This document shows positions 1 to 6,607 of a DNA stretch of 11,860 nt, piece after piece; within the stretch, counting starts at the first letter, position 1; each line of letters opens with the position of its first letter. The DNA comes from CAZXMB01 sp964641715. GTDB lineage: Bacteria > Desulfobacterota > BSN033 > UBA1163. The position numbers and the translations under genes were made by a program. Location of the stretch: contig CAZXMB010000098.1 in assembly GCA_964641715.1 (NCBI GenBank), positions 1-11,860 of the forward strand, given 5' to 3'. The notes beneath the pieces were generated by a model that did not search any database, had not been told where the DNA came from, and saw only the letters and a program-made list of their open reading frames with translations.

Positions 1-474
1 CTAAGTGAAAACCGTGGTTTTAAAGTTAACGAGTTTACAAATGATAGAATCGATGAAATCTTCAGCATCCGAGCTATTTTGGAAAGTTATGCAGGGAGAT
101 TAGCAGTCACCCACATCCCTAACCGCCAATTAAAATTGCTGGAAAAAAACATCAAAGAAGCAGAATATTTTTACTACCATTGGGATGCAGATAAGCTTTT
201 TAATCTCAACACTAAATTTCATGATGTCATCATTCAATACAGTCATAGTGAGATGCTCTCTCAACTTCTTTCCAGTTTCAGAGAATATGTCCAGAAATAC
301 CGTATCACCATGCTCTACACAAAGGAAAAATTCTATTCCTCCATTGAACACCACAAAAAGATACTTCATGCCCTAAAGGCAAGAGATGGACTGGGTGTTG
401 AGAAGGCTATTCAAGAGCATATCGTGGAGGCCAAAGAGATTTTGCTCTCTCAAACGAAGAGATTATTCCCTTAA
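1..474 (+). CDS. GntR-family transcriptional regulator, FCD ligand domain (5'-truncated by window edge)
   Basis: Frame 1 is open from the first base to a TAA at 472-474, giving 157 residues of a protein that starts outside the window. The visible part begins in the wing of the winged helix and runs into an all-helical FCD domain of the FadR subgroup; the marker stretch 'IRAILESYAGRLA' lies around residues 23-35. The usual metal/ligand-pocket positions are occupied by Asn70 and His74 (N-T-K-F-H), His117 (E-H-H-K) and His140 (Q-E-H-I). FCD regulators bind small carboxylic acids and usually control nearby catabolic genes, so this one probably senses the acid handled by the downstream genes. It lies 21 nt before the lyase gene on the same strand and is probably co-transcribed and autoregulated. 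Its DNA-binding half and operator are not in view. It is visibly more AT-rich than the genes after it. Confidence 0.85.
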   Translation, partial: LSENRGFKVNEFTNDRIDEIFSIRAILESYAGRLAVTHIPNRQLKLLEKNIKEAEYFYYHWDADKLFNLNTKFHDVIIQYSHSEMLSQLLSSFREYVQKYRITMLYTKEKFYSSIEHHKKILHALKARDGLGVEKAIQEHIVEAKEILLSQTKRLFP

Positions 475-495
475 TCGAAAGAGAGGTCAACCTGT

Positions 496-1329
496 ATGAA
501 GAGTGAAAAACAGCGTTGGTGGAGAACAAAAATCATTCAGTCAGGAAAGAACAAACTGATGATGAGGGGATATCCTGTCGAAGAATTGATCGGGAATATC
601 AGTTACGGTGAGCTCGTCTATCTCCTCCTCATGGGCGAACTGCCTTCACGGGTAAAGGGTAAATTACTGGAGGCCACGCTGGTTGCCGGTGCAGACCATG
701 GTATTCCTGCTCCGTCAGTTGCTGTCTCGAGAATTGCTGCTACCTGCGGTATTCCACTCAACTGCTGTGTGGCCACAGGGATGAATCTCTTGGGGGACAT
801 TCATGGAGGGGCAGCTGAACAGCTGATGAGGATACTTTACGAATTGAATGGAAGAGTAGAAAAGAAAAGAGAGAAAGCTGAAACGGTTATCCAGAAGACC
901 TGTGAAGAGTTTAAAGGGAGAAAAGCATTCATCCCTGGTTTTGGTCATCCCGTTCATGATGATGATCCGAGAGTACGTCGACTCTTTGGGCTCATTGAAG
1001 AAGCCCGGCAAAAAGGGGAGGTGGGGGGGCAATACATGGAAATGGCGAGGTTGATGGAGCGTACATTAAAGGATCTCTATCAGCGGACAATCCCCATCAA
1101 CATCGACGGAGCTTGTGCAGCCGTTCAATGCGAATTGGGACTTCCTTGGCAGTCAGCAAAGGGTCTCTTCTGTTTGTCAAGAGGGGTCGGCCTGGTGGCG
1201 GAGTCTTTAGAGGAGTTTCTCCAGGGATCGAGGTTAAAAAGTCCGATGCCCATGAAACTATGGGAGGAGGAGCTTCTATATGAGGGACCGGAGGAGAGGG
1301 AACTCCCGAAAGAGTTTAAAAAAGAATAG
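496..1329 (+). CDS. Citryl-CoA lyase-type protein (small citrate-synthase-fold lyase)
   Basis: This 277-residue protein has the citrate synthase fold but lacks the N-terminal part of full-length citrate synthase (about 370-430 residues), as in stand-alone citryl-CoA lyases and the C-terminal domain of ATP-citrate lyase. All three catalytic positions are visible: His103 in 'GDIHGGAAE', His151 in 'PGFGHPVHDDDPR' and Asp204 in 'NIDGACAAV'. The segment 'GADHG' (65-69) matches 'TADHG' of the ATP-citrate lyase domain. The family cleaves a 3-hydroxy-3-carboxyacyl-CoA to an acyl-CoA and a 2-oxo acid, or runs in reverse. Position 152 is Pro where citrate synthases usually have Arg; I recall GHP in other lyase-type members. 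The ATG is preceded by GAGAGG with suitable spacing. A CoA ligase begins 10 nt downstream, which suggests that the ligase product is its substrate. Citryl-CoA is the default guess, but a homologous thioester is possible; a true citrate synthase is less likely given the length. Confidence 0.82.
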   Translation: MKSEKQRWWRTKIIQSGKNKLMMRGYPVEELIGNISYGELVYLLLMGELPSRVKGKLLEATLVAGADHGIPAPSVAVSRIAATCGIPLNCCVATGMNLLGDIHGGAAEQLMRILYELNGRVEKKREKAETVIQKTCEEFKGRKAFIPGFGHPVHDDDPRVRRLFGLIEEARQKGEVGGQYMEMARLMERTLKDLYQRTIPINIDGACAAVQCELGLPWQSAKGLFCLSRGVGLVAESLEEFLQGSRLKSPMPMKLWEEELLYEGPEERELPKEFKKE

Positions 1330-1339
1330 AGGACTGTAA

Positions 1340-2599
1340 ATGCCAAGATTATATGAATATCAAGGGAAGGAACTTTTCAAAAACGCAGGGATCGAAATTC
1401 CCCAAGGCCGATTGGTCAAAGATGAAGAGACTGCCAGAAAGGCAGCTCAGGAATTGGGTCTGCCGGTCTATCTAAAAATTCAGATTCTGGGCGGTGGCAG
1501 AGGGAAAAGGGGAGGGGTTCTTAAAGCAGAAACTTTAGAGGTTGTCCAAGCCTTCTCCAAAAAACTTCTATCCCATGCTTTTGATGGGGAGACGGCCTCT
1601 TCTTTATTAATGGAAAGAGAGATCGATTATGAAAAAGAATATTATATGGCTATTTCTGCAGATCCTTCACTCCGTCAACCGGTAGCCCTCTTTTCTACAA
1701 AAGGGGGAATGGAGGTGGAGAATCAATCTCCTGAAGCATTTTTTAAATATCCTATCCCCATCCTTTCAGGATTCTCCGAGCATCAAGCCATGGATCTCAT
1801 CCGGATGACAAAAGGGATCTCCAGCTCCTTTGGTCATGAATTGGCTAAGATCTTTGTGAAGCTTTATTCGATCTATCGAGGTGTTGATGCGAGATTGGTC
1901 GAAATCAATCCCCTCGTTTTCACTAAGCCGCATTTTGTAGCTTTGGATGCGCGGGTCGAGATCGATGACGATGCCATTTTCAGACATCCCGAACTTCATC
2001 TCGAAAGTGCTGAAGAGTCTGGGAGCAGAGCCTCTACAGAATTGGAAATCGCAGCGGGTCAAATTGATGCAAGGGACCATCGCGGTACAGCCCATTTCAT
2101 CCAGGTAGATCCTGATGGAACTTATGCCAAATCCCTGGGAAAGATCGCAGTGGGTTTCAATGCCGTCGGAACCGGTGCTGCCCTTACGACGATGGATGAG
2201 CTTGTTCCCTTAGGATATTTTCCATCGAACTTCTGTGATTCATCCGGTAATCCCACTTCGGCAAAACTCTACCGGGTAACCAAGGTCATTCTCTCACAGC
2301 CACGTATCGAAGGATTTATCTTCGTATCCTGTGTTTCGAGCCAACAGTTGGATAATACCGCCAGGGGGATGATCAAGGCCCTCCAGGAACTCTATTCCCA
2401 TACCGATGGGAAACCGAATATCCCGATGGTCTTCGCCTTCAGGGGCGCCTATGATCAAGAGGCGTTAGAACTTTTTAAAAAACATGGGATCACGGATTCG
2501 CCCTGGGTAAAGGTCTTGGGACGGGACGTCACCGAAAAGGAGGCGGCTGAAGCATTCCATCAACTCCATCAGCTTTGGGAAAAGGAGAAGCGAAGATGA
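1340..2599 (+). CDS. Acid-CoA ligase (NDP-forming), beta subunit, SucC/ATP-grasp type
   Basis: This 419-residue protein is somewhat longer than SucC (about 388). The ATP-grasp domain opens with 'YEYQGKELF' (5-13), followed by Lys46 and the glycine-rich loop GGGRGKRGG (51-59). The metal-binding pair is present as Asn190 in 'EINPLV' and Asp203 in 'ALDARVE', and the 'IFRHPEL' segment follows. The C-terminal ligase domain is divergent. The SucC motif around D-V-G-G-G-A reads D-S-S-G-N-P-T (300-306), closer to the S-G-A-P form of ATP-citrate lyase. The F-G-G-I loop reads C-V-S-S (331-334), unlike either family. With the alpha subunit it should make an acyl-CoA from a carboxylic acid, CoA and ATP or GTP, via a phospho-histidine. 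AGAGGA lies 6 nt before the ATG. The stop overlaps the ferredoxin start (ATGA). Alternatives are a citryl-CoA synthetase large subunit or a malate-CoA ligase relative; substrate unknown. Confidence 0.85.
   Translation: MPRLYEYQGKELFKNAGIEIPQGRLVKDEETARKAAQELGLPVYLKIQILGGGRGKRGGVLKAETLEVVQAFSKKLLSHAFDGETASSLLMEREIDYEKEYYMAISADPSLRQPVALFSTKGGMEVENQSPEAFFKYPIPILSGFSEHQAMDLIRMTKGISSSFGHELAKIFVKLYSIYRGVDARLVEINPLVFTKPHFVALDARVEIDDDAIFRHPELHLESAEESGSRASTELEIAAGQIDARDHRGTAHFIQVDPDGTYAKSLGKIAVGFNAVGTGAALTTMDELVPLGYFPSNFCDSSGNPTSAKLYRVTKVILSQPRIEGFIFVSCVSSQQLDNTARGMIKALQELYSHTDGKPNIPMVFAFRGAYDQEALELFKKHGITDSPWVKVLGRDVTEKEAAEAFHQLHQLWEKEKRR
2583..2587 (+). promoter_or_regulatory. Ribosome binding site of the ferredoxin-like gene
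   Basis: AGGAG lies 8 nt before the ATG at 2596, inside the end of the beta-subunit gene. It fixes the start at 2596 rather than the in-frame ATG at 2575, which lies upstream of it. Confidence 0.6.
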
Positions 2600-2913
2600 A
2601 GGTCTATAAATTCCAAATTATGTCAGGAGAGGTCTGTTTTGATCTCTCCCATTGTGAAGAATGTTCTTCAAAAGTATGTGTAAAGGCCTGTAGTCGCCTC
2701 AATATGGGAAATATCTTAACGATCAAGAATGGTCTTCCCCAATTGAAAGTCTCAGAGGAGAATGCCAAGAGGGGAGCCTGCACTGAATGTTTAAGCTGTG
2801 AACTCGATTGCAGACTCTATGGAAAGGGAGGGGTCCACGTCACTCTCCCCCAACCAGAACTGGAGAGGTATCTTAAAAAGGTTCCCTATCGATTGGTCTA
2901 TCAGGAGGATTGA
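2596..2913 (+). CDS. Small ferredoxin-like protein with two [4Fe-4S] motifs
   Basis: This 105-residue protein has nine cysteines. Cys20-x2-Cys23-x4-Cys28-x3-Cys32 forms one motif and Cys62-x2-Cys65-x2-Cys68-x3-Cys72 forms a classical second one; Cys14 is extra. The layout resembles small ferredoxin-like proteins of the FixX type, with a ~30-residue linker between motifs and a tail that looks folded (73-105). No membrane segment or signal peptide is seen. The chosen ATG overlaps the beta-subunit stop (ATGA) and has AGGAG 8 nt upstream; an in-frame ATG at 2575 would add seven unlikely residues inside the preceding gene. The gene lies between the beta and alpha subunits of a CoA ligase and is translationally coupled to both. 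CoA ligases of this family need no redox cofactor, so the protein's role is not evident. It could be an electron carrier for an associated oxidoreductase, a structural subunit, or a cluster donor for the LeuC-like enzyme. Confidence 0.8.
   Translation: MKVYKFQIMSGEVCFDLSHCEECSSKVCVKACSRLNMGNILTIKNGLPQLKVSEENAKRGACTECLSCELDCRLYGKGGVHVTLPQPELERYLKKVPYRLVYQED
2903..2908 (+). promoter_or_regulatory. Ribosome binding site of the CoA-ligase alpha gene
   Basis: A perfect AGGAGG sits 6 nt before the ATG at 2915, inside the last codons of the ferredoxin-like gene. It supports 2915 over a longer reading frame open from 2798, which would bury 39 extra residues in the preceding gene. Confidence 0.75.
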
Positions 2914-2914
2914 A

Positions 2915-3817
2915 ATGGCGGTTCTTGTCAATGAAAAGACAGAAGTCGTTGTCCAAGGGATCACAGGACGAGAAGGCCTGATTCGGACTCGTTGCATGAG
3001 AGAGTATGGGACGAGAGTCGTCGCAGGGGTCACTCCAGGAAAAGGCGGGGCGGATGCTGAAGGGATTCCGGTCTACAATACAGTCAATGAGGCTTTAAAA
3101 CACCACCCCAATATCAGTTTATCCGCCATCTTAGTCCCACGGGGTTTTGCCAAGAACGCAGCTCTGGAGGCATTGGATGCAGGGATCCAGGTGGTGGTCC
3201 TCATCACCGAGAGAGTTCCGCATCAAGATATCTTAGAAGTCATTGCCAGGAGCAAGGAGGTCGGAGCCCATGTGATCGGCCCCAATTCCCCCGGGATTGT
3301 GAGCCCAGGGAAAGCCAACATCGGAGGCCTTGGTGGGAGAGCCGAATTCGCAAGGGATTTTTTCATGGAAGGGCCGATCGGAGTTGTTTCCCGAAGCGGG
3401 GGGACTGCGACGACCATCTGTTACTATTTAACCCGCTCAGGATTGGGACAGAGTACGGCCATTGGAATGGGTGGGGATGCTTATGTAGGGATGAACCTTT
3501 GTGAACTCCTTTCGCTCTTCGAAGAGGATGAGGAGACGAGAGCCGTGGCCTTTTACGGTGAGATAGGAACGACGATTGAAGAGGATGCGGCCACATTCAT
3601 CAAAGGAGGAGGCTTTACCAAACCTCTGGTTGCCTATATCGCAGGACGATATACCCGACCTGAAATCCGTTTCGGCCATGCAGGGGCGATCATCACAAGG
3701 GGGAGGGGAAGGGCAGAGAATAAGATCGAGGCTTTGAGAGACGCCGGGGTCAGTGTGGTTGATCATCTGGCCGATATCGGCAGTACCTTAAAGAAAATGT
3801 TGGGTATGGGTATTTGA
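2915..3817 (+). CDS. Acid-CoA ligase (NDP-forming), alpha subunit, SucD type
   Basis: This 300-residue protein has close to the usual SucD length (about 290). The CoA-binding Rossmann domain shows 'GITGREG' (15-21), 'GVTPGKGG' (38-45) and 'GPNSPGIVSPGK' (122-133), where SucD usually has Cys at position 125. The ligase domain shows 'GVVSRSGGTATT' (156-167), the catalytic-type Glu216 in 'YGEIGTTIEEDAA' and the phosphorylated His255 in 'RFGHAGAI', followed by a C-terminal region typical of the family. The enzyme forms a phospho-histidine, passes the phosphate to the acid, then releases the acyl-CoA. All expected catalytic positions are present, so the complex should be active. The ATG follows the ferredoxin stop by 1 nt. 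Because the usual beta/alpha adjacency is broken by the ferredoxin gene and a lyase precedes the pair, I read it as a hydroxy-acid-CoA ligase (citryl-CoA synthetase-like) rather than the TCA-cycle enzyme, although succinyl-CoA synthetase cannot be excluded. Confidence 0.88.
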   Translation: MAVLVNEKTEVVVQGITGREGLIRTRCMREYGTRVVAGVTPGKGGADAEGIPVYNTVNEALKHHPNISLSAILVPRGFAKNAALEALDAGIQVVVLITERVPHQDILEVIARSKEVGAHVIGPNSPGIVSPGKANIGGLGGRAEFARDFFMEGPIGVVSRSGGTATTICYYLTRSGLGQSTAIGMGGDAYVGMNLCELLSLFEEDEETRAVAFYGEIGTTIEEDAATFIKGGGFTKPLVAYIAGRYTRPEIRFGHAGAIITRGRGRAENKIEALRDAGVSVVDHLADIGSTLKKMLGMGI

Positions 3818-3888
3818 TAAATTCTGGAGAGAAGGGAGGTGACGAAGCCCATTCATTGAAGACAAAGAAGGTCTATGACCAAAAAGAA

Positions 3889-3893
3889 AGGAG
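3889..3893 (+). promoter_or_regulatory. Ribosome binding site of the binding-protein gene
   Basis: AGGAG 8 nt before the ATG at 3902 favours this start over the in-frame ATG at 3875. Confidence 0.55.
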
Positions 3894-3901
3894 TGAGAGC
3901 G

Positions 3902-4996
3902 ATGGATAAAAAAAAGATTTTTTATCTTCCGTTGTTTTGTTCGATTCTGATTCTCTTCGGTTTCGCAACATTCTCATTTTCACAACCCAAGGCCATTTCT
4001 CCCAAACCTGGAGAGTTAGGTTCGGAAACCAATCCTTTAAAGATCGGAACGGTTCATGTCCTCCCTTATCTGCCTTCATTTAAAATTCACGAGTATTTAA
4101 AAAATGATTACGGGATTACGGCCGAGCTCATTGAGATCTCCAGTTCTACAGAACGGGCCCTCGCGATGCTTGCTGGGAAGACACATATCAATTATTCAGG
4201 TCCCTCTTCGGCAGCGCTTCTGAGATCGAAAGGACAGCCTCTTGTCCTCATCTGTAATGCCGGGACCCTGGCCAATGTGCTGGTTGTCCAGGCCGATTCC
4301 GATATCAAGAAACCCTCTGACCTGAAGGGGAAAAAGGTTGGCACAGAACTCAACTCCATTATGCACATGCAGTTGCTTGGATTCTTAAAGGCTCACCATT
4401 TGGAGGCTGGTAAGGACGTGGAGATCGTTCAGGTCCGTTACCCCGATCATACCAAGGTAATTGAGAAGAAGCAAATTGATGCAGTGGCCTCAGCCGAACC
4501 CTATCCCTCCTACCTCATCGTCAGGGGTTTCGGGAGGGCCCTTGACTATTTGACTGCTTATGAACCTGGGTGGAAGTCGATCAGCGGAGGATTGAATACA
4601 ACAGAAAAATTTGTGAAAGAGAATCCTCAGCTTGTCCAGGCCGTGGTCACCGCAAACATCAAAGTCATGAAATACTATTCTGAAAATACAAAGAAGATGA
4701 TCGAGGATTCCATGAAGATGTTCGGTTACAGTGAAGACTGGAAGCCCATTGTTGAAGCAGGCTATCACAATACGGCCTTCCGTTTCGCCATTGAAGAAAA
4801 AGAGTTTGAGAATGTGGGGAAACTTTGGGTGGCCCTTGGAAAGACCAATAAAGTCCCAAATCCAAAAGATTGGATCATCCATGATTTCTACAGAAAGGGG
4901 GCCGCTGAAGCGAACTGGAAAGAGCCGGAAGGGAAGACTCCTCTGCTGCTCCCTCCTGCATGGGAGCCAGGTTATAAGTATCCCGCTGTGAAATAA
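3902..4996 (+). CDS. ABC transporter substrate-binding protein, NitT/TauT (SsuA/NMT1-like) family
   Basis: This 364-residue periplasmic protein has a clear signal peptide: Lys-rich start (MDKKK), hydrophobic core at about 6-24 and a likely cut after Ser27 (S-F-S before Q28). No lipobox is present; Cys13 lies inside the hydrophobic core. The mature protein opens with 'LKIGTVHVLPYLPSF' and continues with the 'INYSGPSSAALL' and 'SDLKGKKVGTE' segments typical of NMT1/SsuA-type binding proteins, and with 'IDAVASAEPYPS' near the middle. The family binds nitrate, sulfonates, taurine, phthalate-type acids and thiamine precursors, so the family alone does not define the ligand. AGGAG lies 8 nt before this ATG; an in-frame ATG at 3875 would add nine residues ahead of the signal peptide with a poorer site. 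An 84-nt gap separates it from the CoA-ligase alpha gene, the longest gap in the operon. The genetic context suggests a carboxylate ligand. Confidence 0.85.
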   Translation: MDKKKIFYLPLFCSILILFGFATFSFSQPKAISPKPGELGSETNPLKIGTVHVLPYLPSFKIHEYLKNDYGITAELIEISSSTERALAMLAGKTHINYSGPSSAALLRSKGQPLVLICNAGTLANVLVVQADSDIKKPSDLKGKKVGTELNSIMHMQLLGFLKAHHLEAGKDVEIVQVRYPDHTKVIEKKQIDAVASAEPYPSYLIVRGFGRALDYLTAYEPGWKSISGGLNTTEKFVKENPQLVQAVVTANIKVMKYYSENTKKMIEDSMKMFGYSEDWKPIVEAGYHNTAFRFAIEEKEFENVGKLWVALGKTNKVPNPKDWIIHDFYRKGAAEANWKEPEGKTPLLLPPAWEPGYKYPAVK

Positions 4997-5010
4997 AGGA
5001 ATGATCAGAA

Positions 5011-5016
5011 GGGGAG
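5011..5016 (+). promoter_or_regulatory. Ribosome binding site of the first permease gene
   Basis: GGGGAG ends 5 nt before the ATG at 5022. The alternative in-frame ATG at 5001 has AAGGA directly abutting it with no spacer, so 5022 is preferred. Confidence 0.5.
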
Positions 5017-5021
5017 ATGGG

Positions 5022-5804
5022 ATGTTTAAATTGAATCGAGGGCTGAGAACGATTATCCTCTTTTTTTTCTTATGGGAGGTTGTCTCTCTTTTTGGCCTCC
5101 TTGAGGCTTTCCACATCCCTGCCCCTCACACCGTCTTTAAGACCTTCTTCTTTCTCCTGGTCGAGGGAATTCATGTGGGTGAACTGGGAGAGGTGACCAT
5201 GTTCAAAATGGCTAAGGATAGTCTTTACCGGGTGTGTGTCGGATTTTTCTTAGCCTTGGCGATTGGTTTTCCGGTTGGTTTCTGGATGGGATGGAATCGG
5301 ACCGTGAAGGCCTTCTTAGAAAACATGTATACGGCATTACGTCCTCTCCCTCCCTTCGCATGGGTTCCCCTCTCCCTCTTCTTTTTAGGACCGGGTAACC
5401 TCACCTCCATCTATGTCATCTGGATCGGTGCTTTCTTCCCTATCTCGTTGAATACTATGGCCGCTATTGAAAATGTGGAAAAGAAATATATCCATGCGGC
5501 CCTCACCTTGGGTTTGACAAAGAACCAGTTGATCAGGGAGGTGATCATCCCATCTGCTCTGCCAGGGATTTTCACGGGGATTCGGATTGGGCTCGGAATG
5601 GCTTGGGGTCTGGTTGTAGCGGCTGAAATTGTGGCCGTAAAAACAGGTCTGGGCGCCTTAATCTGGAGGGCCGATCTGGTCATGAGGCCGGATATCATCC
5701 TTTCAGGTATTATATTTATCGGTTTGATCGCTTATGGGTTGGAGCAGGGGATCCTTTATCTTCAGGGGTGGCTCATGAAGTGGCAAAAGGGATTGGTGAT
5801 CTGA
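5022..5804 (+). CDS. ABC transporter permease 1, NitT/TauT (SsuC-like) type
   Basis: This 260-residue integral membrane protein has about six hydrophobic segments, the first at about residues 9-28. The cytoplasmic EAA loop that docks with the ATPase is at 158-177, with H-A-A-L-T-L-G and an invariant-type Gly164 and Pro177. The later 'AAEIVAVKTGLG' segment is typical of SsuC/TauC permeases. It starts 25 nt after the binding-protein stop. It ends with K-W-Q-K-G-L-V-I, almost identical to the end of the next gene's product, so the two permeases are tandem paralogues and may form a heterodimer. Most importers of this family use one permease as a homodimer. Confidence 0.87.
   Translation: MFKLNRGLRTIILFFFLWEVVSLFGLLEAFHIPAPHTVFKTFFFLLVEGIHVGELGEVTMFKMAKDSLYRVCVGFFLALAIGFPVGFWMGWNRTVKAFLENMYTALRPLPPFAWVPLSLFFLGPGNLTSIYVIWIGAFFPISLNTMAAIENVEKKYIHAALTLGLTKNQLIREVIIPSALPGIFTGIRIGLGMAWGLVVAAEIVAVKTGLGALIWRADLVMRPDIILSGIIFIGLIAYGLEQGILYLQGWLMKWQKGLVI
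5776..5792 (+). repeat. 17-nt direct repeat, copy 1 (end of permease 1)
   Basis: The 17-mer TGAAGTGGCAAAAGGGA occurs here and again at 6579-6595, near the 3' end of each permease gene. Both copies encode K-W-Q-K-G with identical codons. It looks like a trace of the gene duplication. Confidence 0.6.
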
Positions 5805-5833
5805 TTTAAAGGATTGTTCATTTCGAAAAAGAG

Positions 5834-6607
5834 ATGTCGTTTTCTCAAATATTTAAAATAGGTCAAAGATGGATATGGATTCCATGCCTCCTCATCCTGT
5901 GGAGTCTTTTTGCCAGATTTGTCCACCTTGGGACCTGGCCCTTTCCATCTCCTTGGCTTATCTTTCAAAAATGGTGGTGGCTCTTCAGAAATGGAAGCCT
6001 GCTCAAAGATATTGGGGCAAGCCTTTTTCATGTGGGGTATGGGTTTTCCATCTCCGCTCTCATTGCCATCTCCCTCGGCATTTTGATGGGCTGGAATAAG
6101 AAGGTTTTTGATTATCTTAACCCCTTTCTCAATCTCATTCGGCCCACTCCTCCTGCGGCCTGGCTTCCTTTGGTTGTCTTCGTATGGGGTATTGGCCTTC
6201 TCCCGGGGACGCTTCTGGTCATCTATGGCTCTTTTTTCCCCATCCTTTTGAACACGATCAATGGCGTTCAAAATGTGGAGCGAAGATTTGTGAATGCAGC
6301 CCTTACCCTGGGGTTGGGGAAAAGACAACTCATGTGGAATATTGTGGTTCCTGCTGCTTTTCCCTCCATATTAGTGGGATTGAGAATGGGATTCGGCTTT
6401 GCCTGGATGGTTTTGATTATTGCAGAGCTGATCGCGGTTCAATCCGGATTAGGTTATATGATTCTTCTATCAGTGACCACCTTGGAGCCCGAATCGATTA
6501 TTGCGGGGATGCTCACTATCGGAATGGTAGGACTTGGGTTGGATCAGCTCTTTAGGTTACTTGTGGATAAATATATCTTGAAGTGGCAAAAGGGAATCGT
6601 GATATGA
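5834..6607 (+). CDS. ABC transporter permease 2, NitT/TauT (SsuC-like) type
   Basis: This 257-residue integral membrane protein is paralogous to the preceding permease. It has about six hydrophobic segments, an EAA loop at 154-173 (N-A-A-L-T-L-G, Gly160, Pro173), the segment 'IAELIAVQSGLG' and the C-terminus K-W-Q-K-G-I-V-I. Shared stretches include 'MGWN', the R-P-x-P-P-x-A-W-x-P-L segment and 'ALTLGL', but much of the remainder differs, so the duplication is not recent. It begins 29 nt after permease 1 with only a weak purine-rich site (AAAAAGAG) close to the ATG. Its stop overlaps the ATPase start (ATGA). It probably pairs with permease 1 in the membrane to form the translocation path. Confidence 0.87.
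   Translation: MSFSQIFKIGQRWIWIPCLLILWSLFARFVHLGTWPFPSPWLIFQKWWWLFRNGSLLKDIGASLFHVGYGFSISALIAISLGILMGWNKKVFDYLNPFLNLIRPTPPAAWLPLVVFVWGIGLLPGTLLVIYGSFFPILLNTINGVQNVERRFVNAALTLGLGKRQLMWNIVVPAAFPSILVGLRMGFGFAWMVLIIAELIAVQSGLGYMILLSVTTLEPESIIAGMLTIGMVGLGLDQLFRLLVDKYILKWQKGIVI
6579..6595 (+). repeat. 17-nt direct repeat, copy 2 (end of permease 2)
   Basis: Identical to the 17-mer at 5776-5792. In this copy the AAAAGGGA part also serves as the likely ribosome binding site for the ATPase ATG at 6604. Confidence 0.6.

Noticed and set aside
2575..2595. Longer start for the ferredoxin-like protein
   Set aside because: The ATG at 2575 lies upstream of the AGGAG site and inside the beta-subunit gene; the start at 2596 has ideal spacing.
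496..3817. ATP-citrate lyase or the CitDEF citrate lyase complex
   Set aside because: The lyase and ligase parts are separate proteins rather than the fused AclA/AclB arrangement, and there is no acyl-carrier subunit or CitE/CitF homologue.
4490..5116. A 208-codon open frame on the minus strand
   Set aside because: It straddles the binding-protein and permease 1 genes in antisense, with no family resemblance.
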